Source: an uncultured Prevotella sp.
Lineage (GTDB): Bacteria > Bacteroidota > Bacteroidia > Bacteroidales > Bacteroidaceae
DNA: 9,489 nucleotides
Direction: 5' to 3'
Assembly: GCA_900546605.1 (NCBI GenBank)
Contig: URDV01000072.1
Span: 1-9,489 of the forward strand
Under the pieces are notes generated by a model, which worked only from the letters and a program-made list of their open reading frames with translations, ran no database searches and was not told the origin of the DNA. The position numbers and the translations under genes were made by a program. The first letter of the stretch is position 1. The number at the start of each line of letters is the position of its first letter. Positions 1 to 5,329 of this stretch are shown here, in pieces.

Positions 1-66
1 TGAATGCTATATAGATTAAAAAACTTGACAAACCTATCTGTTAACTCGTTAACTAATTCCACCAAC
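1..66 (-). repeat. Partial copy (C) of the GTTGGCGGAAT inverted-repeat element
   Basis: The segment ends in ATTCCACCAAC (56-66), preceded by a GTTAAC-rich arm (CTGTTAACTCGTTAACTA). It matches the right arm of the elements at 4615-4996 and 6140-6310. Read on the minus strand it begins GTTGGTGGAATTAGTTAACG. The other arm would lie before the window, so only one end is visible. It is non-coding and is called only by similarity to the two other copies. Confidence 0.6.
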
Positions 67-99
67 GCGTAATACACAAGATTTTTTTATCTAAAGTAG

Positions 100-149
100 G
101 GGCGAACGATTGCTCCGCATCGCTCTATAAGAACGTAAGGCTATGCCCT
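100..149 (+). repeat. Two-hairpin repeat, copy 1
   Basis: This 50-nt unit matches 9209-9258 at 41 of 50 positions without gaps. Hairpin 1 pairs GGGCGA (100-105) with TCGCTC (120-125). A linker TATAAGAACGTA follows, then a small second hairpin AGGC-TAT-GCC(C)T (138-149). Relative to copy 2, stem position 3 changes G-C to A-T on both sides, which is compensatory, and position 2 changes G-T to A-T. This suggests the folded form matters. Function is unknown; it resembles a REP-type intergenic repeat in architecture only. Confidence 0.65.
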
Positions 150-349
150 TTTGCCTACACATTTTCATGGCATTTTGAGTGCGTATAAAACGGAATGTAT
201 AGGGAAATATTGTAAAGAGAAAACGGCTCGCCAGATAAAGTGTGTGACAAAGGCTAGCCAAAATATCAATAAAACATACGATATATCCAACTCCCTAAGG
301 TCTATTTTCAAAAACAATAAATTAATCAAAGAAAAAGCCAAGGGAAGAT

Positions 350-609
350 TCAATGAAATAGTATACTAAAATAACTGAATCTACATTGCACTCCGATTTT
401 CCGAAGTTCAGTTCCCTTAGGCTTGATAGCTATGGGGCTGCCACTTTCCGCAACGCTTTGATTGTACTCAGCCGAACACTTTATTTGTTCTGTCCTCTTA
501 GATGTAAGGTCGGTTCGCTATTTGTTTGACGAGCAATATTGTTCATATTATCGCCTACCATGTCAGAAATCTTAGGAATGTTGGGGTAGGCAAAGAGGGT
601 AAACAACAT
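350..609 (-). other. Coding-like segment with two overlapping short frames, possible gene remnant or repeat
   Basis: On the minus strand an ATG at 607-609 opens a 42-codon frame (MLFTLFAYPNIPKISDMVGD... ending LRGQNK) that stops at 481-483. A second frame, open from 517 after a TAG and without its own ATG, runs 55 codons to a stop at 350-352. It contains CSAEYNQSVAESGSPIAIKP and then KGTELRKIGVQCRF. The second frame has a natural-looking composition. A single frameshift between 481 and 517 would join the two. I do not recognise a domain. It may be a decayed gene, a non-coding repeat that happens to be open, or chance. Confidence 0.3.
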
Positions 610-693
610 AGTCAATATTTTTCAAAATAATGGAATGCACTTTCAATGTAAAAATAATTTTGAACACCTACTTATGAAATTACTCAATAAACT

Positions 694-717
694 CAGGGTG
701 TCGCCTCGTTTGCCCTG
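694..717. repeat. Short inverted repeat CAGGG...CCCTG
   Basis: CAGGG (694-698) pairs with CCCTG (713-717) around a 14-nt loop containing GTCGCCTCG. It lies in the space downstream of dnaG, with no T-run on either side that would make it a standard terminator. It could be a REP-like hairpin; only one copy is visible. Confidence 0.35.
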
Positions 718-854
718 GGCATTTATATTGTGTTTACATTTTAGCGACTCAGCTTTGCTTCGCCGTTTTCGACAGCAAATTTAGTGCTATGTGTTGGCTG
801 GGCTTTCATCCCGCACGTGCTAAGTTAGTAACTTCTGATCAGCAAATTTTAAGG

Positions 855-905
855 CTAACTTTATAAGTAACAACCTTATAAGTCCGGTAATTATAAAACT
901 TACCT
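855..905 (-). repeat. Dispersed GAGGTAAGTTTT / TTATAAGG tail repeat after dnaG
   Basis: Read on the minus strand this begins GAGGTAAGTTTTATAATTACC and continues through ACTTATAAGGTTGTT and ACTTATAAAGTTAG. It resembles segments after the stops of the C_GCAxxG gene (3453-3526) and the TSCPD gene (5021-5060), and one on the plus strand at 4054-4115. It is non-coding and low in complexity; homology among copies is inferred from the shared GAGTAAGTTTT and GGTTATxAxGTTAT blocks. Confidence 0.4.
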
Positions 906-917
906 CACACGTTCCCT

Positions 918-941
918 CAAAATGAGCATCATTACATTTTG
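918..941 (-). other. Weak hairpin spanning the dnaG stop codon
   Basis: CAAAATG and CATTTTG (7 bp, 10-nt loop) flank the dnaG stop codon at 932-934. The stem is AT-rich and is not followed by a U-run in the transcript, so it is a poor intrinsic terminator. It could equally be chance. Confidence 0.25.
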
Positions 942-2947
942 CTGCCATACTTCAGTATAACGCGGTCACCTAAGACCTTAGCAAGTTCGCGCTCAATCAT
1001 GCTGATTTCCATGTATTGCTGCATGAGTTGCTTGGCTTTTTCAGGGTCGGTCATAAGCTGCGGGTTACGCAACTCGGTAAGCAAATGCTTGAGCTGCTCC
1101 TTGACAATAGAGTGCTTATAGTCGTGCAAGATGCGGGGCACAAGGTCGTCGAGGCGATATTTGTCATCAACATACATTTCACGCTGTTTGCTACTTAGTA
1201 TGAAGTTGTCTTGCCCCACATCGGCCGCTAACTGACTTATTTCGGGGTCGGGGTGGTTAAGAAAGTAGGCTAGAGCGCTCCACTCAGGTTGGGCGCAATG
1301 TTGTAAGGCCTCGTTCATGACCTTTTTGTAGAGTTCGTTGCGTAGCGCAAGACCATCGGCATTTAAGTCGTTGTTAATGTATTGTGCTACACACACTTGC
1401 TGCCATTGTGCATTATCGGCCTTGGTGGACACGTCGTGACTATCGGGAGCTGATGTTACGTCCATGGGCAGATTGCCATAGCGTATAACTAACGAAATGA
1501 GTATGCGCTCTTCAGCCAATTCGGCATTTGTAGCTAAAAGTTGCTGAATGCCAGATTGGTCAGTTGGATCCGAGGTAGGAACTTGAGGCGTGTTATGGTC
1601 GTGGTGGGGATTATTCTTTTTAGCTTCCTGTTGTTGCTTTAGGCGATGTTGCTTGTTGATTTCGTTAACTATAAGCTCTTCACTTACAGCGAGGTTGGTG
1701 GCACACTCGTGAATGTACATTTGACGCACAATGTTGTCGGGTATGACAGCTATGCTTTGTACTACGTTGGTAACTAACTCGGCCTTTTTTAGTGGGTCGT
1801 CAGCAGCGTCTTTCAAGAGCAAGTCTGTTTTGAACTTGATGAAGTCAACCTGGTGTGTATCGATATAGGCTTGAAACTCATCAGCTTTGTGCTTACGGGC
1901 AAAGCTATCAGGGTCATCGCCATCGGGAAGTAAGAGAACTTTGATGTTGAGTCCTTCAGAGAGTAGCATGTCTATGCCGCGCATGCTGGCTTTGATGCCT
2001 GCGGCATCACCATCGTAAAGAACTGTGATGTTGTTGGTGAATCGATGTAGTAGGCGTATTTGTCCCTCGGTGAGTGATGTGCCCGATGATGCCACTACGT
2101 TTTCTACACCACTTTGGTGCATGGAAATGACGTCGGTATAGCCTTCGACTAGGAAGCATCTTCCCTGCTTTACAATGGCAGTTTTGGCTTGGAAAAGTCC
2201 GTAAAGTTCATGGCTCTTGCTGTATATTTCGCTTTCGGGCGAGTTGACGTATTTGCCTACGTTCTTGGCTTTTGCTGTGTTGAGCACTCGTCCGCCAAAG
2301 GCTACGATGCGTCCAGAAACGGTGTGTACGGGAAAAATGACTCTGCCATGGTAACGATCAAGTATACGTGCATCGTCTGTTTGATAGCAAAGTCCTGTCT
2401 TTAGTAAGAATTCTTTTTTAAAGCCGTGAGCTAATGCTGCTTGTGCTAATGCGTCGCGTTGTTCGAGTGAATAGCCTAAGGCGAATTTGCGTATAATGTC
2501 ATCTCTGAATCCACGTGAACGGAAGTAGGCCATGCCAATGGCTACGCCATTGGGGGTGTCGTGTAGTGTGTGTTGAAAATAGTTGCTTGCCCATTCGTTG
2601 AGCACAAACATGCTTTCGCGTTCGCTTTGTTGTGCTTTTTCTTTATCGGTTAGTTCCTTTTCTTTGACTTCTATGCCGTATTTTCGTCCGAGCCATTTGA
2701 TGGCTTCAGGGTATGTCATGTGCTCTAGTTCCATGAGGAAGTGTACGGCATTACCGCCTTTGCCGCATGAAAAGCATTTGCACAATTGCCGGGTGGGGGA
2801 TACGCTAAACGATGGTGTTCGCTCGTTGTGAAATGGACATAGGCCTTTGTAATTTGCTCCGCTTTTTTGTAGCGTTACAAATTCTTTTACCACATCAACT
2901 ATGTCGGTAGCGTCCATTACGCGCTGTATGGTTGCTCTGTCTATCAT
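932..2947 (-). CDS. dnaG: DNA primase DnaG
   Basis: Bacterial replicative primase, which synthesises the RNA primers extended by DNA polymerase and acts with the DnaB helicase at the fork. The N-terminal CHC2 zinc-binding domain is complete: C37-x2-H40-x17-C58-x2-C61. The catalytic core carries the GRVIFPVHTVSGRIVAFGGR stretch (201-220). The Toprim fold shows its acidic residues: E268 in LVEGYTDV, D312 and D314 in LYDGDAAG, and the DGDDPD cluster (342-347). A Q/K/N/H/P-rich linker (about 436-465) leads to a C-terminal helicase-interacting region (about 475-671) that is less conserved. At 671 aa it is longer than the 581-aa E. coli enzyme, as is common in Bacteroidetes. ATG at 2945-2947 gives the usual start, MIDRATIQRVMDATDIVDVV. 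The gene stands alone, with 573 nt of non-coding sequence upstream and no recognised promoter box. The reading frame is intact. Confidence 0.99.
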   Translation of the reverse strand: MIDRATIQRVMDATDIVDVVKEFVTLQKSGANYKGLCPFHNERTPSFSVSPTRQLCKCFSCGKGGNAVHFLMELEHMTYPEAIKWLGRKYGIEVKEKELTDKEKAQQSERESMFVLNEWASNYFQHTLHDTPNGVAIGMAYFRSRGFRDDIIRKFALGYSLEQRDALAQAALAHGFKKEFLLKTGLCYQTDDARILDRYHGRVIFPVHTVSGRIVAFGGRVLNTAKAKNVGKYVNSPESEIYSKSHELYGLFQAKTAIVKQGRCFLVEGYTDVISMHQSGVENVVASSGTSLTEGQIRLLHRFTNNITVLYDGDAAGIKASMRGIDMLLSEGLNIKVLLLPDGDDPDSFARKHKADEFQAYIDTHQVDFIKFKTDLLLKDAADDPLKKAELVTNVVQSIAVIPDNIVRQMYIHECATNLAVSEELIVNEINKQHRLKQQQEAKKNNPHHDHNTPQVPTSDPTDQSGIQQLLATNAELAEERILISLVIRYGNLPMDVTSAPDSHDVSTKADNAQWQQVCVAQYINNDLNADGLALRNELYKKVMNEALQHCAQPEWSALAYFLNHPDPEISQLAADVGQDNFILSSKQREMYVDDKYRLDDLVPRILHDYKHSIVKEQLKHLLTELRNPQLMTDPEKAKQLMQQYMEISMIERELAKVLGDRVILKYGSKM

Positions 2948-2968
2948 AAGGGGGATATTTGAGGATGG

Positions 2969-3090
2969 GGAGTTTTTTGAGTTGCGGAGTTTTTTATGGG
3001 GAGACTATTTTTAAGTTGAGGAGGATACTCTTTGTTGCTCTTTTTAAGTTGAAGGGTTGAGGAGAATTCTCTTTTCAATTAACTTAAAGA
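2969..3090 (-). repeat. Degenerate CTCAACTTAAAAA leader repeats upstream of dnaG
   Basis: In the sense of dnaG, the 140 nt before the start contain CTTCAACTTAAAAAGAG (from 3041-3055), CCTCAACTTAAAAATAG (from 3008-3022) and CCGCAACTCAAAAAACTCC (from about 2970-2988). These are separated by pyrimidine-rich CTCC stretches. On the plus strand the best pair is TTTTTAAGTTGA at 3008 and 3041. A 10-bp palindrome GAGAATTCTC sits at 3062-3071. Similar (T/C)TCAACTT units precede the lipoprotein gene (4116-4177). There is no purine-rich ribosome binding site. The segment probably forms the dnaG 5' leader; its role is unknown. Confidence 0.5.
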
Positions 3091-3520
3091 AAGAGAATAA
3101 CATAGCTTTAGTGTTTAGCAAAGGCAATCCGAAAGCCCAATGGAGAGTGCATAGCTCAAAGCAAACGCAGCGTCTCCATAGGTTTAGATGATGAGAGGTA
3201 ATAACGTTGAATATGTCAAACTTTGCTTGTTGTTATTTGTTACGTTAACCCAAAGTGTTGCTTAGCTTGCCCTAGTTAGTTTTTTGTAATTAAACATAAC
3301 ACCGATTCATTTTGTTTTATAGAAGAACTAAAAAGTTCATACGTTTAGCTGTGGTGCCCACACGTTAGTTGAGAAGTTAGGGAACTTACTTTATAACCTA
3401 ATAACTTCAACCCACGACGACGATACGCTTGCTATGGGCTATGTGATGGATAGTTTATAACATCATAACTTTAAGCCTCAAAACTTGTTCGTAAACCTCA
3501 TTTTCAGGAAAACTCAAAAC
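3091..3520. other. Intergenic region between dnaG and the C_GCAxxG gene
   Basis: No gene is supported here. Visible structure: an inverted repeat ATGGAGA (3140-3146) with TCTCCAT (3173-3179) around a 26-nt loop; a small perfect hairpin TGTGG-TGC-CCACA (3350-3362); and TTATAACCTAATAACTT / TTATAACATCATAACTT repeats (3391-3407, 3455-3471). An exact TAnnTTTG box for dnaG was looked for on the minus strand and not found. Confidence 0.45.
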
Positions 3521-3526
3521 TTACTC
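3453..3526 (-). repeat. Dispersed GAGTAAGTTTT tail repeat at the end of the C_GCAxxG gene
   Basis: On the minus strand GAGTAAGTTTTGAG overlaps the last codon and the TAA stop of the upstream gene. It is followed further on by AAGTTATGATGTTATAAAC. The same two blocks occur at 5021-5060 and, on the plus strand, at 4054-4115. Non-coding; function unknown. Confidence 0.4.
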
Positions 3527-4033
3527 AAATTCTGCTTGAAGCAAATAGTTGGCAAAGATGTGGGCGGCTGTACGAATCATTTCAGTACAAGGACGCTTTT
3601 TGTAATAATCGCTTGTGCGGGCTGATGCCTCGGGACTATATGACACTTGTTGAAGTCCTAATAGCTCGGCACATATAATGCTATGACATCGGCCGTTTGA
3701 CTGCTTGAATTTTTGGGCTAACTGTTGCACAACGGCATAATTATGACTTTTGCCTTCACGGTCGGATCCTTCTGTTGCTCCGCAGTCTAAACCTGCTAAC
3801 ATAAACATACCACAGGCTGCACCACACGTTTGACGCATACGACCAATTCCTGCACCAAATGATGCTGACATGCGTAGGGCTTGATTTCGATTAAACCCAT
3901 AAAGGTCGGCAAATGCGGCTACTACGCTTTGTGAACAATTGTATCCTTGCTTAAAAAGCTCAACGGCTAACTGTACGCGTTTGTCTGCTTCGGCTTGCGT
4001 TATTTGTATGCCACTTTGTGCTTTATATTCCAT
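3521..4033 (-). CDS. C_GCAxxG_C_C family protein, putative redox protein
   Basis: Small cytoplasmic cysteine-rich protein of the family named for its C-GCAxxG-C-C pattern. Here the pattern reads C70-GAACG-(x)9-C84 within GIGRMRQTCGAACGMFMLAG. Further cysteines are C33 (YNCSQ), C116 and C121 (CHSIIC) and C149 (RPCTEM). The spacing suggests metal or iron-sulfur binding or a redox-active thiol, but no reaction is established for the family. The length (170 aa) is normal and there is no signal peptide or membrane segment. The start is the ATG at 4031-4033 (MEYKAQSGIQITQAEADKRV); the hallmark cysteine C33 lies 32 residues in. The gene is flanked by repeats on both sides, is transcribed apart from dnaG, and faces away from the lipoprotein gene, 145 nt off. 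The family call is firm; the function is inferred. Confidence 0.92.
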   Translation of the reverse strand: MEYKAQSGIQITQAEADKRVQLAVELFKQGYNCSQSVVAAFADLYGFNRNQALRMSASFGAGIGRMRQTCGAACGMFMLAGLDCGATEGSDREGKSHNYAVVQQLAQKFKQSNGRCHSIICAELLGLQQVSYSPEASARTSDYYKKRPCTEMIRTAAHIFANYLLQAEFE

Positions 4034-4053
4034 ATTTATTCATAATTTTGTAC

Positions 4054-4115
4054 GAGTAAGTTTTGTAGTTACCGAGGGTGTTTTGATGTTGGAGGTTATG
4101 AGGTTGTAAAGTTAG
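4054..4115 (+). repeat. Dispersed GAGTAAGTTTT / GGTTATGAGGTT repeat, plus-strand copy
   Basis: This starts GAGTAAGTTTTGTAGTTACC and continues to GGAGGTTATGAGGTTGTAAAG. It lies in the divergent space between the C_GCAxxG gene and the lipoprotein gene and runs straight into the tandem units at 4116. The same blocks occur in the opposite orientation at 5021-5060. Confidence 0.4.
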
Positions 4116-4177
4116 TCTTCAACTTCTGAGATCTTCAACTTCAGAACTTTTCAACTTTTAAATCTTCAACTTTTCAA
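4116..4177 (+). repeat. Four tandem ~16-nt TCTTCAACTT units abutting a start codon
   Basis: The units are TCTTCAACTTCTGAGA (4116-4131), TCTTCAACTTCAGAAC (4132-4147), TTTTCAACTTTTAAA (4148-4162) and TCTTCAACTTTTCAA (4163-4177). Only one base separates the last unit from the ATG at 4179. The array fills the region where a Shine-Dalgarno site would be and contains none. It is therefore part of the leader or promoter-proximal region of the lipoprotein gene. Copy number change by slippage would alter the leader length. Confidence 0.75.
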
Positions 4178-4178
4178 T

Positions 4179-4580
4179 ATGAGATTCAAAAATGCCGTAA
4201 AGGTGCTGATTATCAGCGTAATATGCACATCATGTGTGAATAAATTTGACAAAATATTGCAACAGGAGGCTGCGCAATATACGGCCAACAACTGTCCACA
4301 AGAGGCTGAACCTGGCACACAACTCGATAGCTTGGTTTATAATCCGCAAGAGCGCATTTACACCATGTATTATAGCGTGTCGGGGGCAAATGAGGTTATT
4401 ATGCGTGAACAAATTCCCCTACTCCATCATTTATTATGCCAACGCTTGATTGATAATGCTGACTATAAAGAGATTAAAGATAATGGGGTTACATTTGCTT
4501 ACGTGTATCGCTCAAAACAAACTGGTGCTACGTTTTATCAAACAGAGATACGTAGCAACGAGTATGCTGGTCTTCATTAG
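4179..4580 (+). CDS. Small putative lipoprotein, function unknown
   Basis: 133-residue protein of unrecognised family. The N-terminus looks like a lipoprotein signal: basic start (MRFKNAVK), hydrophobic VLIISVI, then CTSC with C19 as the likely lipidated cysteine. The -3 position (C16) is unusual for a lipobox, so the signal call is moderate. The mature part is soluble and of mixed charge, with a TMYYSVSGANEVIM segment (62-75), a likely helix REQIPLLHHLLCQRL (76-90) and a C-terminal VTFAYVYRSKQTGATFYQTE stretch (104-123) that reads like beta strands. C39 and C87 could pair if the protein is exported. This layout is seen in many small Bacteroidetes lipoproteins, but no function follows. The start at 4179 directly follows a tandem repeat. 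It is the only plus-strand gene here and runs toward the TSCPD gene. Confidence 0.8.
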   Translation: MRFKNAVKVLIISVICTSCVNKFDKILQQEAAQYTANNCPQEAEPGTQLDSLVYNPQERIYTMYYSVSGANEVIMREQIPLLHHLLCQRLIDNADYKEIKDNGVTFAYVYRSKQTGATFYQTEIRSNEYAGLH

Positions 4581-4614
4581 TTATGGGAGAGGTTTGAGGT
4601 TATAAAGTTAACGC

Positions 4615-4996
4615 GTTGGCGGAATGAGTAAACTTGTTGACAAGTTAACAAACACGTTTACTATATGTTTGCCATGTCTTCTTAGCTTCAAACTAACATA
4701 ATAAATAGTGTATAGTATACTTACTTACTAGGGTGTCCAGTTTGATGTTCCCTTTTGGGTATCAAAAACAATGTAGTAATCATCAAAATCATTGATAACC
4801 ATTCGATAAGTAAAACATAATTTTGTGCGAAACAACTTCTGGCCTTTTGATAGCTATAATTATCTTATATTTTACATTCAATTCACTGATTCTCAAGATT
4901 TTAAGTTGCTAAAACGCGATCAAAAACGAGAACATAAAATTGAACACCCTATTTACTTGTTAACCTGTTAGCACGTTAACCAAGAATTCCGCCAAC
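4615..4996. mobile_element. MITE-like inverted-repeat element, copy A, with a nested insertion
   Basis: The left end GTTGGCGGAAT (4615-4625) is mirrored by ATTCCGCCAAC (4986-4996). Inside each end lies a GTTAAC-rich arm: GTTGACAAGTTAACAAAC on the left and, on the minus strand, GCTAACAGGTTAACAAGT from the right. The outer parts match copy B (6140-6310), including the central CATAATAAAT(T/A) and CTTACTTGTTAACCTG blocks, but copy A carries an extra ~221 bp (4730-4950). There is no ORF of note. It sits between the converging lipoprotein and TSCPD genes. Non-autonomous mobility is inferred from the inverted ends and multiple copies; no transposase is present. Confidence 0.7.
4730..4950. mobile_element. 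Second MITE-like element nested inside copy A
   Basis: The terminal inverted repeats are AGGGTGTCCAGTTTGATG... (4730-4750) and, on the minus strand, AGGGTGTTCAATTTTATG... (4950-4930), matching at 18 of 21 positions. Comparison with copy B, which lacks this segment, places the insertion in a CTTACTTG sequence. TTACTT occurs on both sides (4721-4726 and 4953-4958), which may be a 6-bp target duplication or may reflect the local TTAC repetition. The 179-bp interior is AT-rich and has no long ORF, so this is probably an internally deleted insertion-sequence derivative. The parental family is not identified. Confidence 0.7.
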
Positions 4997-5020
4997 GGAT
5001 AAAGTTTGTCTTAAAGTCCT

Positions 5021-5060
5021 TGATAACCTCATAACCTTAAGTTTAAAATAAAACTTACTC
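5021..5060 (-). repeat. Dispersed GAGTAAGTTTT / GGTTATGAGGTTAT repeat after the TSCPD gene
   Basis: On the minus strand GAGTAAGTTTTATTTT starts 6 nt after the TSCPD stop codon. It is followed by AACTTAAGGTTATGAGGTTATCA. It is the cleanest copy of the dispersed tail repeat. It lies between the stop codon and the end of inverted-repeat element A. Confidence 0.45.
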
Positions 5061-5066
5061 GGTAGC

Positions 5067-5315
5067 TTACTTTATTTGTTGCAAAGCCTGTGCCAATTGG
5101 TCGGGGCATGAGGTGAGTTTATTGCCACAATGAATGTTTTTAAGGCGAGCTATTACGTCGTCTTTATGCATTCCCTTCACAAGAGTTCCTATTCCTTGAA
5201 GATTGCCATGACAGCCCCCGTCGAAGGTTACAGAAACTATGTGGTTGTCATCTGTCAAATCAAGGTGTATGCTCCTTGAGCATACACCTTGCGTTTGAAA
5301 ATCAAAGTGTTTCAT
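5067..5315 (-). CDS. TSCPD domain-containing protein (TIGR03905-like)
   Basis: Small (82 aa) soluble protein with the TSCPD domain, which is also found near the C-terminus of B12-dependent ribonucleotide reductases. The signature TSCPDQLAQAL is at 68-78. Other conserved blocks are GVCSRSI (10-16), FDGGCHGNLQGIGTLVKGM (31-49) and IHCGN (61-65). Cysteines C12, C35, C63 and C70 could bind a metal or act as thiols; no enzymatic role is established for the stand-alone form. It starts 14 nt after the yebC stop, so the two are probably cotranscribed and may be translationally coupled. Codons 9-18 form a perfect 14-bp inverted repeat at the DNA level, although the peptide encoded there fits the family pattern. 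The length is typical. The family assignment rests on recognised motifs. Confidence 0.92.
   Translation of the reverse strand: MKHFDFQTQGVCSRSIHLDLTDDNHIVSVTFDGGCHGNLQGIGTLVKGMHKDDVIARLKNIHCGNKLTSCPDQLAQALQQIK
5261..5291 (-). promoter_or_regulatory. Perfect 14-bp hairpin inside the TSCPD coding region
   Basis: CAAGGTGTATGCTC (5261-5274) and GAGCATACACCTTG (5278-5291) are exact reverse complements around a 3-nt loop. In the mRNA the stem begins 25 nt after the A of the start codon and covers codons 9-18 (QGVCSRSIHL). Half the pairs are G-C. The position could let it slow ribosome entry or elongation, or affect mRNA stability between yebC and this gene. There is no U-run after it, so it is not a standard terminator. 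The structure is certain as sequence; the regulatory role is inference. Confidence 0.5.
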
Positions 5316-5329
5316 TCTGTGCGGAATAA

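Larger units (their letters stand above)
1..931. other. Intergenic region downstream of dnaG, no supported gene
   Basis: This AT-rich stretch holds a partial inverted-repeat element (1-66), a two-hairpin repeat (100-149), a coding-like segment with two overlapping short frames (350-609), an inverted repeat (694-717), and a GAGGTAAGTTTT / TTATAAGG-type repeat tail (855-905). Open frames of 62-72 codons at 151-369 start with TTG, overlap each other on opposite strands, and show no recognisable domain, so they are not called as genes. No tRNA or rRNA was recognised. Confidence 0.6.

Noticed and set aside
151..369. 72-codon plus-strand frame and an opposite 62-codon frame at 165-353
   Set aside because: Both rely on TTG starts, overlap each other on opposite strands, and show no domain. 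The plus frame begins at the end of a repeat unit. AT-rich intergenic sequence gives such frames by chance.
648..670. AATTTTGAACACCTA resembles the right end of the nested element (AAATTGAACACCCTA)
   Set aside because: The match is short, needs a gap, and no partner AGGGTGT end lies nearby in the right orientation.
918..941. Hairpin at the dnaG stop codon as an intrinsic terminator
   Set aside because: The stem is AT-rich with a 10-nt loop, includes coding bases, and lacks a following U-run.
1993..2009. TGATGCC-TGC-GGCATCA hairpin inside dnaG
   Set aside because: A 7-bp stem is expected a few times by chance in a sequence of this length and lies in well-constrained Toprim coding sequence.
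2948..3520. tRNA, tmRNA or riboswitch upstream of dnaG
   Set aside because: No cloverleaf, TTCGA-type T-arm or CCA end was found on either strand, and the inverted repeats present do not match a known RNA fold I can recognise.
4043..4050. TAATTTTG on the plus strand as the -7 box of the lipoprotein gene
   Set aside because: The nearest upstream TTTG is 24 nt away, outside the usual 19-21 nt spacing, and the box lies about 130 nt before the start codon. Possible but not supported.
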